A stretch of DNA of 64,000 bases from the NCBI RefSeq assembly GCF_000764305.2, contig NW_025942245.1:1-64000 (forward strand), read 5' to 3'. Positions 37,346 through 48,183 of the stretch are shown here, piece by piece. The first letter of the stretch is position 1. Each line of letters opens with the position of its first letter. This stretch comes from Hyalella azteca (lineage: Eukaryota > Arthropoda > Malacostraca > Amphipoda > Hyalellidae). A program made the translations under genes and the position numbers. The notes below the pieces were generated by a model. The model had not been told where the DNA came from, made no database searches, and saw nothing but the letters and a program-made list of their open reading frames with translations.

Positions 37346-39090
37346 GGACACTCGTAAAACCTAACGTTAAGGCACATCGGCCAACCCGATGTCCTGATAC
37401 TATAATAAAAATTTAAATAAATGCGTCTGGGATATTGAGTACCAATAAAATATTTTGATCTTCGACAAAATAATTATATTCGCTGATTGAGTTACAATGT
37501 TCAGTAGTTAAAATAAAAAAGAAAGGTTCGGAAGAAAGGCTACCTATTTCTTGGTTGTGCCTTATTGAAATTGACCAGTTTGCGTACATGATTCGAGTCA
37601 CGCTTGCATTCAAGATCTTGTTTAGATTCCCTTTCTTCTTTGCACTCTTGATTGTAGCTTAATTTTTTTCGTGATTTTTCGACTCAACATAATTTTATCT
37701 ATATTTGTGTACACAATTTTTTGCTGTATTTGAGAACGTGATTTCGTATCAAATTACATGTTAGATGTTCCCTCCACCCAGACATAAAAAACAATTTGGG
37801 TATAATGGTGACACGAATGATCAGTTTATACGGTTTTACCGTAAATATAACCTACTACAGTTTAGCGCAGTTTTTCTTTCAGTGAGGAGTCCAAGTTTTT
37901 TTAGAACTTCAATAATCCTCTTATTCATGTTCCACATTTGGCAAATTCTTCGTTTTTGAAGTACAGCCATAGATCATGAAAATTCGTTGTTATGGAAACA
38001 ACAAGTTTTTAGAACTGTACTTCCGTCTATAGTTTACGTCTTGGCATTCGGTAGGATTCCGCTAGTCAGTTGTGAGAATTTTATTTTATCTGTGTGTGCT
38101 AAACAAATGTGCTGAACTATATTTGTTTTTTTAGAAGTGAAATGTACAGAATAGAGCAGTAATAAGTACCTGCTCGGTTGCTTATAAATTTCATCAGGTT
38201 AGGTATAAATAACTGAATATTAATTAGTTATTACTAGCTAAGTAGGCGCAATTCCTTGAAAGTTTAATAATGTACCTACAATGAGTGTCAATTTACGGCT
38301 CAACGACTTAATTCCTCTATAAAACCTTGTACCGTCAATGCCACTAAAGTCGCCATGCCACAATGAAAAAGGAATAATTCTTAAAATAGGACCAATACGA
38401 TCATTTCGTTATCATAGAAGAATTTAAACTATTTGTTTATAATACTTACACGTAGTATATTGCATTTTCCTGAATTAAAATGTAAACAGTTTAGAGATTC
38501 TAAATTAACATCGCGAAAATTCTTCAAGCGAAACAAATTTGTTCCTTCACCTCTGTGAACCGCGTTCGAGCGATGTTTTATTATCACGAAAATGTTTTGC
38601 GTATCAAACCGGGCTCATTTGAATGGTGAAACGCAGTGAAAAAGAGGTTCGTTTTGCCTGTCCTCCTGATTTTCATTATGCTTAAATATAATCAATAATT
38701 TCTAAGTATACTTGGTGGCTTATGTTTATTAGAATTTTTGGGAAAAATGACAAAGTTTGTGTTGGACAAATCTTTATGAGGCAGGACTTGAATATAATTT
38801 TTATTGCTAATTTATAGGCTGCTAAGTAAATTTTTTATAAAATAACAACTGCTCAACTTAATTTCGAACTCTCGAACGGCAGTTAAATGGGACTACGGGA
38901 GTACTTCACCGATTGTGGCTCCGGTCGGACATTCCTTTTATTAACATTACTGTAGTTTGAAAATGAGTGACAGAATTTGATATTATTGGAGGATTCTAAT
39001 TCCCAACTACTTCGTAGTTTGCTACAGGCCGGATACTAAAATCTCTCACGGAGATTGGTTGTTAAAATACCAACCGCAGATAAAGAAGAA
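37346..39090. other. No gene recognised
   Basis: AT-rich sequence without a supported frame; the minus-strand frame 37413-37613 looks like chance. Confidence 0.4.
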
Positions 39091-39158
39091 TTAAGCAACG
39101 AGGTCCAAGATGATGTGGTTTTGGGACGAATAGCGCAGGAGCCGGGGATTTCAAAGGG

Positions 39159-40094
39159 ATGTTGCAAAATACAGAAGAGGACGTGGACAAACTCCAAAGT
39201 TCTGAAGAGCCCTTTCTACTAGCATTAACGAAGGTTAATGTAAGTAGGAATGTAATATATGTCATTCCTACTGCAGCGAAGGAAGGATGGCCTTGGTTGG
39301 CGGTGCGGCGAAAGGCGCATGTTGTTCCTCAGAGAAGCGGCCAAGGTGATGATGATTCGGCTGCATGCCGATCCAGCTTGCAAAGCCCACCTGGGGCGCG
39401 ATTGGCTCTTAACTGGTTTCGAGAATCGAGAACGATTTTTCGGCCTTGTGGACTAAGTAATGAGCTGACTGAAGTGAAGGTTCAGTTGAAAAATACGGAA
39501 GAAATGGAAGTAAAGAACAAGACAGCTGATTTATCTGAAGTCGCTAGTGAAATCTCACGTGAATTACTTGATAGAGAACGTAGGAAGGCCAACCTGGTCT
39601 GGTTTGGGATTCTTGAAAGTAACGCATCTGATGCGATGGGCCGAGTGATGGATGACACGGCCTTTGTTGTAGACTGTTGCAGCAAGGTACTCAACACATC
39701 GATTGATGTTGAATCTTGCAAGAGGCTACGCTCGAAGGATGCTGCTGCCAACACCTTCAGACCTCTGCTGGTGACTGTAAAGGATTCTGCTCAGATCTGG
39801 AGCGTGCTGAAAACAGCGAGAAAGCTTGGAGAATCCGCTGATTACAGGTCAATTTTTGTAAAGAAAGATTCCACCCCCTTAGAAAGGGCGGTTTTTCGCA
39901 AGTGGCAGGAGAGAATCAGGCGGAAAGGCACGGAAAATCAGGTCAATCAATTCCAAGCTGCCAAGACAACACATGCTGCTCACGGACAGTCAGAGGAGAT
40001 GGGAGGACAAGTAATTAGTAGGAATGATGTCCGTAGATCAAGGCCTGTAAATAATGTAGGAAGTAACCGCATACATAAAAGTGAAAGTGGATAA
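39159..40094 (+). pseudogene. CR1/L2-like LINE ORF1 (RNA-binding chaperone part)
   Basis: The 311-residue frame ends in a stop at 40094. Its C-terminal two thirds fit the RRM-like ORF1 proteins of CR1-type LINEs. After a charged helix (about 105-145) come RRKANLVWFGI, a DxxFVVDCC..VL segment, CKRLRSKD, RPLLVTVKDSAQIWSVLKTA and a final basic stretch with LERAVFRKWQERIRRK. These proteins coat the LINE RNA. The first 90 residues look unrelated and probably read through from non-ORF1 sequence. ORF2 follows on the same strand about 50 bp later, as expected for a bicistronic LINE. Confidence 0.75.
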
Positions 40095-40146
40095 AATGTT
40101 TTTACAAGAACTCGGATTCTGTTTTGAACAAAAAAAGTGAACTACT

Positions 40147-41114
40147 GTGATCGCAAACGAGTGTATAGACATTATTTGTATTACAGAAACACTCCCTAAA
40201 AATCACGGGGGGAAAATTGTACCGGTTGAATTTCAGCTGCCAGGTTTTGATAGTTTTAATAACTTACATGAAGAGCAGTGCTGTAGAGGTGTAGTTCTGT
40301 GGGTTAAAGCCTCTTATGGGGTCCAGCAAGTTAAGTTATCTGCAGAGCATCAATCAGCTAGAGAATCAGTGTGGTACGAACTTACACTAAAAGGCAAAGA
40401 TATGTAGCCTCCTCATAGGGGTCATTTACAAATCACCTATACAGCTCCTCTGATAACAATGAAGTACTAAACAGCCTATTACCGAGCATGTCATTCAGCA
40501 GGTCGCATTCGTTGATCGTTGGTGACTTTAACCATCCAGAAATAGACTGGACAGATGAATCTTCTCCAAGAGATGGGAATCACCCAGCATCCTTGTTCTT
40601 GGAGTCTTTGCGAGACTCATTTTTAATCCAGAACATTACCAAGCCAACCCATTTTAGGGGTAAACAGACCCCAAATATTCTAGATCTTGTGTTTACTAGT
40701 GAAGAATCAATGATAGATGAGCTTCGCCACGAGGCTCCGTTGGGCAAAAGCCACCACCAATCATTGTTTTTCAATATTAAGTGTTGTGCAGAAAAGACGC
40801 TTCGGAAGCGTGAACGTTTGAGCTTTGCGAAGGGCGACTATGATAAACTCCGTGAAACGGTGAATGCGGCGAATATTTCGGACTGTATTAAGGACATGAG
40901 TGTGGCTGTTTCATTGTCGTTTCTAAAAGACACGGTTATGTCTGCAGTTGATGCTTGTGTACCCAAGATTACGATTGGAGGAGTCAAAAAGTCCCAGTGG
41001 ATGAACAGTGCAGTTAAGACTCAGCTAAAGACCAAGAAAGAAGCCTACAAGCGTTATTTACGAACTCGCAACGAGTCTGATTATAACCTGTATGCCAGAG
41101 CTCGGAAAAGCTAA
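40147..41114 (+). pseudogene. CR1/L2-like LINE ORF2, endonuclease domain, broken
   Basis: The APE-type endonuclease is spread over frames 40147-40407 and 40488-41114 with at least one premature stop (after KGKDM near 40407) and a shift between. Recognisable are 'IDIICITETLPKN', 'LIVGDFNHPEIDW', 'KPTHFRGKQTPNILDLVFT' and 'GKSHHQSLFF', which contain the catalytic and metal-binding residues of this domain (E of TETL, D and N of GDFN, D of LDLVF, and the terminal SxH). It nicks target DNA for reverse transcription. The same domain, in better order, lies on the minus strand at 54683-55162. Confidence 0.9.
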
Positions 41115-41155
41115 AAAAGTTTGTCGCACTGCAGTGAAAAACTTCGAAAAAAATA

Positions 41156-42246
41156 TTGCTAAAATGCAAAAAGAATCCGAAAGCCTTCTTTTTGTACGCT
41201 AGTTCAAAGTGTAAGTCAAAGGTCGGTATATCTGATTTGAAAGTAGACCAACGAAAGATTTCCTTTGATGAGAGCAAGGCTAACGTTCTTATTCAGTTCT
41301 TCAGCAGTGTGTTCACAGATGAGGACTTAACAGTATTCCAGATATTGAGGAGCGCCCAGTAGGCTCGAAGTTAACATGTTTTGAAATACACGAAGAGGTT
41401 CTCAAGCGCCTGGTAGCTCTAAATCCCAACAAGTCATGTGGACCAGACGGCTTCCATCGCACATTGCTCAAAGAATTAGCAACCGTTCTGACCGGCCCAT
41501 TGACAGTATTCTTTCAAAAAACCTTGAACGACTGGAAATAAGCTCAACTAACACCATTGTTCAAAAAAGGTGACAAAAGCAGCCCCAGCAACTATCGCCC
41601 TGTCAGTCTGACAAGTGTTGTTTGTGTTTGTAAGCTAATGGAATCTGTTGTGAGGGAAAGGATTGTCGATCACTTGACTGCTCACCATCTCATATCAGAT
41701 TGGCAACATGGTTTTATCGCCGGTAGATCCTGTACCACTAACTTATTATCTACGTTGAACGATTGGACTCGCCTGCTGGACGAAAGGGAGCCAGTGGATG
41801 CATTGTACCTCGGTTTTGCCAAACCATTTGGCAGTGTTCCGCATGAGCGGCTGTTGCGTAAAGTGAAGTCTTTGGGAATTGAGGGAAACGTACTCCAATG
41901 GATCAGAGATTTTCTAGTAGGTAGACGACAACGTGTCAGTATTAACGGAACCGTGTCAGACTGGGCATCAGTGCGCAGTGGCGTGCCACAAGGAAGCGTT
42001 CTTGGGCCTATTTTGTTCGTTGCTTTTAGAAACGATTTGCCAGAAGCAGTCTCCAGCGTGTGCTCCATGTATGCCGATGACACAAAAGTTTATAATACAG
42101 TGAAGGATGCGTCAAATAAAGCGCAATTACAAGATGGTCTTGACAGTTTAGTTAACTGGGCTGATACGTGGCAGTTGCGGTTTAATGCTGACAAGTGTAA
42201 AGTACTTGTGGTGCAACTGCAGTTTGACGCGGCGTCTCCGGATTAA
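41156..42246 (+). pseudogene. CR1/L2-like LINE ORF2, reverse transcriptase domain, 3' truncated
   Basis: A linker region with NPNKSCGPDGFHRTLLKEL is followed by a stop near 41539, then by the long frame 41557-42246 holding FKKGDKSSPSNYRPVSLTS, QHGFIAGRSCTTNLL, SGVPQGSVLGPILF and the polymerase signature SMYADDTKVYN. The family match ends abruptly at about 42212 (ADKCKV), so the normal C-terminal tail seen in other copies is absent. Loss of the 3' end is unusual, because LINE insertion normally truncates the 5' end; a later rearrangement is the simplest explanation. Confidence 0.92.
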
Positions 42247-42305
42247 AGCGACACTGGAATACCCAAGGCCATGCCCATACGGGGGATTTAGCGAAAACCT
42301 GCTCA

Positions 42306-42491
42306 ATGCAGACGGCCGCAGAAAAAAAACGCCAAGTCTCGTTTGGCAAGCATGAGATCTTCAAATACCCGCCGGAACCACCGCGAGGAATACTTCGCTA
42401 TCCAGGAGAGCCGCGGCGGTTGCCCAAGAGAGCCCGAGTCACCTTCGAATACGTGGAGGTGATGGAAGTCCCAATCGGATTTGATTTCTGA
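42306..42491 (+). CDS. Exon-like frame, unidentified (first of a duplicated pair)
   Basis: A 61-residue frame ends in a stop and is preceded by an acceptor-like 'ctgctcaatgcag'. It is basic and proline-rich: KKRQVSFGKHEIFKYPPEPP followed by RGILRYPGEPRRLPKRARV. The KxVxF form resembles a protein-phosphatase-1 docking motif, which is weak evidence by itself. A diverged copy of the same segment lies at 43034-43190. No family was recognised. Confidence 0.4.
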   Translation: MQTAAEKKRQVSFGKHEIFKYPPEPPRGILRYPGEPRRLPKRARVTFEYVEVMEVPIGFDF

Positions 42492-43033
42492 TCTGGATCA
42501 AGGTAACCTTTTTTTATTTTTGCAGGTAACCACGCCAAAACCTGCTCTTTAAATTTCAGTTAAATTTATAATCTAAGTAATATATTTATGCGCCCTCGAG
42601 ATACGCTCTTTACATGCCCCAGAGTCAGATTGATGTGCTTATTTGAGTGCCATGCATGCTGTCATCAGTTGAATCCTTATATATTCGACATATACGAGTT
42701 AGGTTTACTTACTACAAAGACCTGCTGTTACATATTAATTAATGTTATCTCATTACAGTCTTGTTGCTTATTTGAATTACATCCTGCCTTCCATTGACTA
42801 GCCCTATACGAAGCTGATTAGCTTATAAAAGTTATCCCCTAGGAACCCTAAGCGCCTTGCTTTACCGGGTTCTTATTTGTTTTGCTTTACCGTGTTCTCC
42901 GATGTGAATAAAGAATAAAGTTATACATTGATGTATTGCTGGAATTTATTTAAGGGAAGAATTATGCAATCTCACTTGCATCATTGCATGGTAATACCGT
43001 CTACAATATATATATATTTTTTTGTTTCAGGAT

Positions 43034-43190
43034 GACAGCTGGGAGACGCAATATCGCAGGAGAAATGAAAACGAGGTTTTCAACCTCCCGTCAGCACCAC
43101 TGCGAGAAATACTGCGCAAGCCAGGATAACCTCGGAGATTGCCTCGGGAAATTCGCTTAAAATGAGGATTATAGAAGACCATCGAAATAC
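43034..43190 (+). pseudogene. Diverged, stop-containing copy of the 42.3-kb exon
   Basis: After an acceptor-like 'tttttttgtttcag', one frame reads ENEVFNLPSAPLREILRKPG, a stop, then PRRLPREIRLK. This matches HEIFKYPPEPPRGILRYPGE and PRRLPKRARV of the 42306-42491 frame in order. It has at least three stops, so it is a decayed duplicate. Confidence 0.55.
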
Positions 43191-43312
43191 CAAGACCCTG
43201 AGCTCCTGACCGATGGTCGATGAGCTTCTGACCGACGGTTTCGGAGCTCGTCAGGGCTATAGACGGGACACTCGCATGCCATCGGGCTAGTGAGTGATAA
43301 GTAGTCACCTCC

Positions 43313-43455
43313 GTAGGAGGTTAAGTTCTGACGTCAGGAAGTGGCACTTAGGTAGGATGTTAGGTCTGTAGTCAGGAAGTGGCACCTAGGTAGGAGGTTA
43401 GGCCTTTTGTCAGGAAGATTGCACCTAGGTAGGGGGGTTAGGACTGTAGATAGGA
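43313..43455. repeat. 38-bp minisatellite, about 3.5 copies
   Basis: The word gtcaggaag recurs at 43333, 43371 and 43409, exactly 38 bp apart, in units of the form 'gtcaggaagtggcacctagg' plus 'taggaggttagg'. A partial unit precedes and another follows. Confidence 0.85.
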
Positions 43456-44110
43456 GTAGGTGGGCCCATTTGAACACGTGTTCAGTGTTCAACTGGGGTC
43501 TCTCGTCCGCTTGCAACGTTTGCGGCGTATACGCTGTAAGAGGACGAGGGGCGGAGCGCAATGATGGGCTGGGTCCTCGTCCCGCGCTCCGGAAACGCAC
43601 GTCGATTGACGTGCGGCTGAACGCCCATCACTTATTCTACGTTTCCATGTATTTCTTATTAAATTATGCATTTTTATCAGCCATTCTAATGTGTGCATAA
43701 TAAATTTTGTATTTATAATGACCTCAAGATTCTTTCTGGTAACAGGTACCCGAAGTTTGTTTAGGTACTCCAACCAAAGACCATGCTGGAGGACCACCTT
43801 TGACGGCGACCCATTTCCTGCCACCAGCGACCGCGAGAAGCGAACTGAGTTTCCCAAGGATCCCTCGCATAGTGTAAAATTCTGTATTGCTAACGTGTAC
43901 GCGTTAAAATATGCCTTGATATTGTATGCATATTATTATCGTCTAAAGTGTGCACATTAAATTGTGCATTTCAAGCATGTGCAAATTCAATTAATCTTAT
44001 TACATGTTCTTGGCAAATCCTTCATTTCTTACGTGTGTTTTCGAAGTTTTGCACTGCTAACGTATGAGTATTGAACTTTGCATACCTATCATATTATATT
44101 TGTATAACTG
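43456..44110. other. No certain gene
   Basis: A GC-rich patch at 43.45-43.62 kb gives overlapping frames on both strands. A frame after 'ctggtaacag' near 43747, rich in proline and ending near 43875, could be an exon but has no recognisable motif. Confidence 0.3.
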
Positions 44111-44119
44111 ATGCATTAC

Positions 44120-44946
44120 CACTTACCATCAGCCGCAATGCAACGGAGGTGTTGTTCCAAGCTGCTACTTGGAGGCCGATTAATCAGCCGTACATTAAGA
44201 TTGATGGCGCACAGCTTTCCACGGTCCAAACCTTCGAGTACCATGGGCAACAGGGTAAGACGACTTCGTGATCCAGCGACGGTTCGCTGGATCACGAAAT
44301 CATTGCCAGGATCCAAAAGGCAAGCCAGGCATTTGGGCGGTTGCCCACCACAATGTGAAGTACAGTAGTATCAGCCTCTGTATGAAGCTCAAGGCCTACA
44401 GTACAGTGGTCCTCAGCACTCTCATGTACGGTTGTGAGACATGGACGTTGTACCGGAAGCATGTGAAACTGCTTGAGCAATTCCACCAGCGCTCTCTCCG
44501 CTGTCATGAGGATCCGTTGGCAAGATCGAATTATCAACCAGGAAGTACTCTACAGGCCATGATCTTCAAGATTCCGTTGTGATGGTCCGGACATGTTATT
44601 CGCATGGACCCACAACGAATACCACGGCAGGTATTAGATGAGGAGTTGTCAGCTGGATTCGGGAAGAAGGGCCGCCCTAGGAAAAAGTTAAAGGACCAAT
44701 TGAAGCCATACTTGAAGTGGGTTGGAATTAACCCAAATCATCTTGAAGTTTTAGCTTGCAACAATCAGCAGGCCTGTCCACGTCCAAAATGCTGCCGGGA
44801 CATTTGAAGCTGACCGACGCCGGCGACTTAATTGGCGCTGCGGCTGAACGCCGGGACCTGGCTGCGCCTGCGCCTCTCCCAGCAGTTGCCGACTTGCCGT
44901 GCCGTGCTCGCCGTACCTCAGGCCTGATGCCTCGTTTTTGGACTTC
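44120..44946 (+). pseudogene. RTE-type LINE ORF2 3' end
   Basis: Broken frames read in order: ATWRPINQPYIKIDGAQLST, 'DHEIIARIQKASQAFGRL', KAYSTVVLSTLMYGCETWTL followed by YRKHVKLLEQFHQRSLR, then WSGHVIRMDPQRIPRQVLDE, then GRPRKKLKDQLKPYLKWVGI, and near 44810 FEADRRRRL. This order is the conserved post-polymerase region of a widespread RTE-type LINE family, whose last part normally has a C2H2-like finger; only a remnant of it is seen before the Harbinger element begins at 44950. Stops and shifts show it is dead. The 5' part with endonuclease and polymerase is absent. Confidence 0.85.
44265..44298. repeat. Perfect 15-bp hairpin inside LINE fragment
   Basis: ttcgtgatccagcga and tcgctggatcacgaa flank a 4-nt loop. 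It interrupts the LINE reading frame and looks like a local templated inverted duplication. Confidence 0.85.
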
Positions 44947-44949
44947 TAA

Positions 44950-46319
44950 AGCGGCCTCTAGACGCACAATATTATTGCGCAATATTTAGGTTTGCACAAT
45001 ATTATTGACCGTCTAGGGGCGATATTGACGGGCTGCGCAATATATTGCGTGATTTTCAGAATCTTGAAAATATATTGCACAAACCGGAAGATATTGTGCC
45101 GTGTAGGGGCTATATTGCGTAATGTTTTGTCAGTGTGTCCCCAGTGGTCGTAGGGAGCAGTTCTACGCTTATCTACGCGTCATTTTAGCAACGTGGTTTA
45201 CATCGTGGCAGATGTTAAGATAGCTGATGAAGAATTTATGCTGGAATTCATCGAGGTATATCGGGGTCTCCCAGCTCTATGCCATGAAACCTGGCCTTCA
45301 TTGTTGAAGAAATTCGAATAGTTATCTCTAACTAATTTCGCTTTGTTAGTTGCGTTTCTGGACGTGATGTTTGACGGGAGTGGTGTTATCTCATTGACCA
45401 CTTCCCTCCACGATCCACTCGTTACTATTCCTGTCTGCAAGTCCTCACAGTCCACAAGATTCGTTGTGACATATGCTCGGGATTGGCGTTTTCGCAAGAA
45501 ATTATGCAAATAGCAACATGCCAAGGTTACTTTTCCAGCCTTTTCTGGAGAAAGTGCTATCGGCTTTTGTAAAACACCGAATCGGCTTACCAATATTCCG
45601 AATGTATTTTCGACTACACGACTTTCTGCCAAAAAAAAACGAAGGGCAAAATTTTCTGGCTGTTTGGCAGTTGAGCAGGCTCTGGAATTTTCCATGTATT
45701 GTCAGCGAGCGCCTGCCCGAATTTCGTGTTACTGATTACACCACCGTCTGATATTCGCCCATTCACTCCAACATCAACAATCAGGAACTCGTAGTTTGCA
45801 TTGGCCACTGCCATCATCACAATGCTGAAAATTTTTTTATAGTTAGTCCCAAACAATTAGAAAAATTCCATTGATCGTTAAAGTCTTGAGCAATTTGTTT
45901 CCATTCATAGTTTGTAGATGGTACCTGAAACACGAACAAATAACTTATTAAAAACTGCTTTTCGCGGGTGAATTTCTCTCTGTTGATAAACCACTGTTTC
46001 GACCATTTTCTACCTTTTTGCGAGCCTCTCTTACTTTTTTTTACGACTTGCTGACACAGCAATTATTACGCAGCACAAGTCATTATCGCTCAACATGTTG
46101 GCTACGTGAAAGTCTGGCTGGCACTGTTTGCGCAGTACGGTTGCACGTCTGGGGGCGTAATTGCACAATATATTGCGCAACCCATCAATATGGCCCCTAC
46201 ATGCTCAGTAATATTGCGCAACCCAAAATATTGAACAATAATATTGAGCGTCTAGGAGCTGCCGTCAATAAATTGTGCAAACTATATTGCGCAATAATAT
46301 TGAGCGTCTAGAAGGCCCT
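44950..46319. mobile_element. PIF/Harbinger transposon, complete ends, 1370 bp
   Basis: Both ends are flanked by TAA (44947-44949 and 46320-46322), the 3-bp target duplication expected for PIF/Harbinger. Terminal repeats of about 32 bp pair closely: GGCCTCTAGACGCACAATAT on the left, and the complement of the right end reads GGCCTTCTAGACGCTCAATA. Subterminal regions hold many 'attgcgcaatat' palindromes. The interior encodes a broken transposase on the minus strand. Confidence 0.92.
45198..46062 (-). pseudogene. Harbinger transposase (DDE_Tnp_4 type), internally deleted
   Basis: Read from 46062 downward: a basic N-terminal part (KRGSQKGRKWSKQWFINREK), then 'FNDQWNFSNCLG', the block NYKKIFSIVMMAVANANYEF followed by VDVGVNGRISDGGV, and finally ESRVVENTFGILVSRFGVLQ with 'LACCYLHNF'. 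These are successive landmarks of HARBI1-like DDE nucleases. Two pieces are missing: the segment with the first catalytic Asp just after CLG (normally GAIDG), and the GDxAFPL segment before the VEN block. The enzyme cannot be active. Frames change near 45650 and 45840. Confidence 0.9.
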
Positions 46320-46378
46320 TAAGCCGCATGAGGATTTACAGATGAGAGTGCACAAAGACAAACGTCATTCTCGACATC

Positions 46379-46408
46379 GAGAGACTACCATTGTTTATGG
46401 TAGTCTCT
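46379..46408. repeat. 12-bp perfect hairpin
   Basis: agagactaccat and atggtagtctct flank a 5-nt loop, followed by a smaller stem (ctacat..atgtag). No RNA family is recognised. Confidence 0.6.
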
Positions 46409-46639
46409 ACATTATTCATGTAGAGCCTACCATGTTCATCTCGAGAAATTCTTCTTCCAGATGAACGCGGTGCAGAGCTTAGTTGACAAGAGGTATGTGG
46501 CTTGAGGCGGTGCAATACGTGGTGGATAAGGGACAGTACGCGACGGTGTCGCAACTCAAGAACGAGAAAGCCAGAGACGACGATTCACTCACAGAAGAGG
46601 AATGCCCTAGTCTTAACCAGCGTGTGGTGTAAGGGCTAA

Positions 46640-47132
46640 TCCAGCGGCCATAAAAGCCACTAACATCATACAAGCGGCTTCTTTTATCGAGGTGTGCGCA
46701 TACTTGAAAAGTTTCTTATCGGGTGGAAATCGTTTGCTTGCTATAGATCTTTCAATCAATCATTACTCCTGAATATAATTTATTGCATAGATAGATGATT
46801 TTAAGTACATTAAAAAATATTTCGTAATTGACCGCGATAAATAGATGAAAACCATTGTATAATTTTGAATCGTGTCGTAACAATACTCTAACATCGTGTT
46901 ACACGGAATCGCAAGAAGTTAAAGTCTTCAACGTCGTCGTTGCCAATGACGCGGAGGCGTTTCGCCTGTTCCCAATAACGAACGTGACTTTCTTCGGTGC
47001 CTGGGTTGCAGTCTACGAGCCTCAGGCGGAAGGTGCAATTCATGGAGTTCCTGTGGTAAACAGCAACATCACTTGTGCCCATAGATCTATCGTCTATCCC
47101 CTACAACCTCGCTATTTACAGCCAGTGAGCCT
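46640..47132 (+). other. Unassigned open frame region
   Basis: The plus-strand frame 46855-47151 (EVKVFNVVVANDAEAFRLFP) and the minus-strand frame 46888-47082 overlap. Neither matches a family I recognise. Confidence 0.3.
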
Positions 47133-47792
47133 GTGCAAACTTTTCTGCTAGAAGTGCCAGCAGGGAGAGTAAAGTTTGAAGCTGTGGGGCTCTTGGAGGC
47201 ATGCTTTTCGCTGATGTGCGACAGTGGCCACAAGGCCACGTTGAGTGAAGTGAGGTGTCCGGCAATGACTGGGGGTCGGAAAGGAACCAAAGCCCTGAAG
47301 TGCACGAAGTCCAACCAAGCCGAAGCCAAAGAACAAAATATGAGTTCCGCCGAAGCAAAACCACAACTAGCGATAAACGACGTGATAAATTCCAGCGATA
47401 TCGATGAAACCGTCATAGTGGACGACACACCTCGGACTCCCTCACAAACTAAGAGAAGACAACACACAATAGAGAAGGACGAACGTTATTTGAAAACTCT
47501 TGGGAGAAAGTGCGGAATTAGATACAAATTTAAACGAGTTTCCGCAATGTTAACGAAACACACCGAAGAGAAGGCTCGCCTGCAAAATAAATATGATTTG
47601 GAGCAATGCGTTGCCATTGCAAAAGTTTCAGCCGCCAAGGATGCCGTTATTTTGGCAGCCGATAACCTCATTTTGGGCTGCCGAAAACTGGCGAAAGAAT
47701 TCACAGCATCACGAGAAGTGAAACCTCCGTTTAGTAATTTAAATTTTTCCGCCATCGATCAACGACTAAAACTAGTCGAATCGGACACATGA
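47133..47792 (+). CDS. Unidentified basic coiled-coil-like protein, 219 residues
   Basis: The longest clean frame outside the LINEs. A more natural start may be the ATG near 47265 (MTGGRKGTKALKC), giving about 175 residues. The protein is lysine-rich, with a serine/threonine stretch (NSSDIDETVIVDDTPRTPSQ), a basic run (TKRRQHTIEKDERYLKTLGR) and an alanine-rich amphipathic helix (AKVSAAKDAVILAADNLILG) near the end. It could be a LINE ORF1, a gag or a host protein; no diagnostic residue decides. The central segment is repeated in diverged form at 47906-48055. The stop is followed at once by that duplicate. Confidence 0.45.
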   Translation: MQTFLLEVPAGRVKFEAVGLLEACFSLMCDSGHKATLSEVRCPAMTGGRKGTKALKCTKSNQAEAKEQNMSSAEAKPQLAINDVINSSDIDETVIVDDTPRTPSQTKRRQHTIEKDERYLKTLGRKCGIRYKFKRVSAMLTKHTEEKARLQNKYDLEQCVAIAKVSAAKDAVILAADNLILGCRKLAKEFTASREVKPPFSNLNFSAIDQRLKLVESDT

Positions 47793-47905
47793 GCGATCCG
47801 TGGAGGGCGACTGGAAGATCGACTCGACGCATTGAAAAACTAAGACTGTAACTAAACCAAAAAACAACAAGTTTTTCGGATTCGAGGAGCGACGAACGAC
47901 TCATC

Positions 47906-48055
47906 AAATTCCAGCGATACCGATGAAAAAGCCAAAGTGAACACAAACACACCTCGTTCTCGCAGACAAACAAAAAGACTGCGCCGAATAGAGGCAACAG
48001 ACGAGACTTGTTTAAAAACTCTTGCAGCAATTTCGGATGTTGGATCAAATTACTG
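47906..48055 (+). pseudogene. Diverged duplicate of the 47.4-kb coding segment
   Basis: One frame reads NSSDTDEKAKVNTNTPRSRR followed by QTKRLRRIEATDETCLKTLA, matching in order NSSDIDETVIVDDTPRTPSQ and TKRRQHTIEKDERYLKTLGR of the preceding frame. There is no long continuation, so this is a partial tandem copy about 520 bp downstream of the original. Confidence 0.65.
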
Positions 48056-48183
48056 GGTGCGCCAGTTAGGGCGGACGTTTTTATTATGTGTAGTACTCTC
48101 CCCCACCGCGTACAAAAGGGGGCGAGTATTTCGTTTGACGCGTGAGGTCATAGCATTGACTGTATTGTTCGTGTTTCAGTTGC

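Noticed and set aside
47086..47467. 126-residue minus-strand frame opposite the 219-residue ORF
   Set aside because: It is antisense to a longer frame whose duplicate conserves the plus-strand reading.
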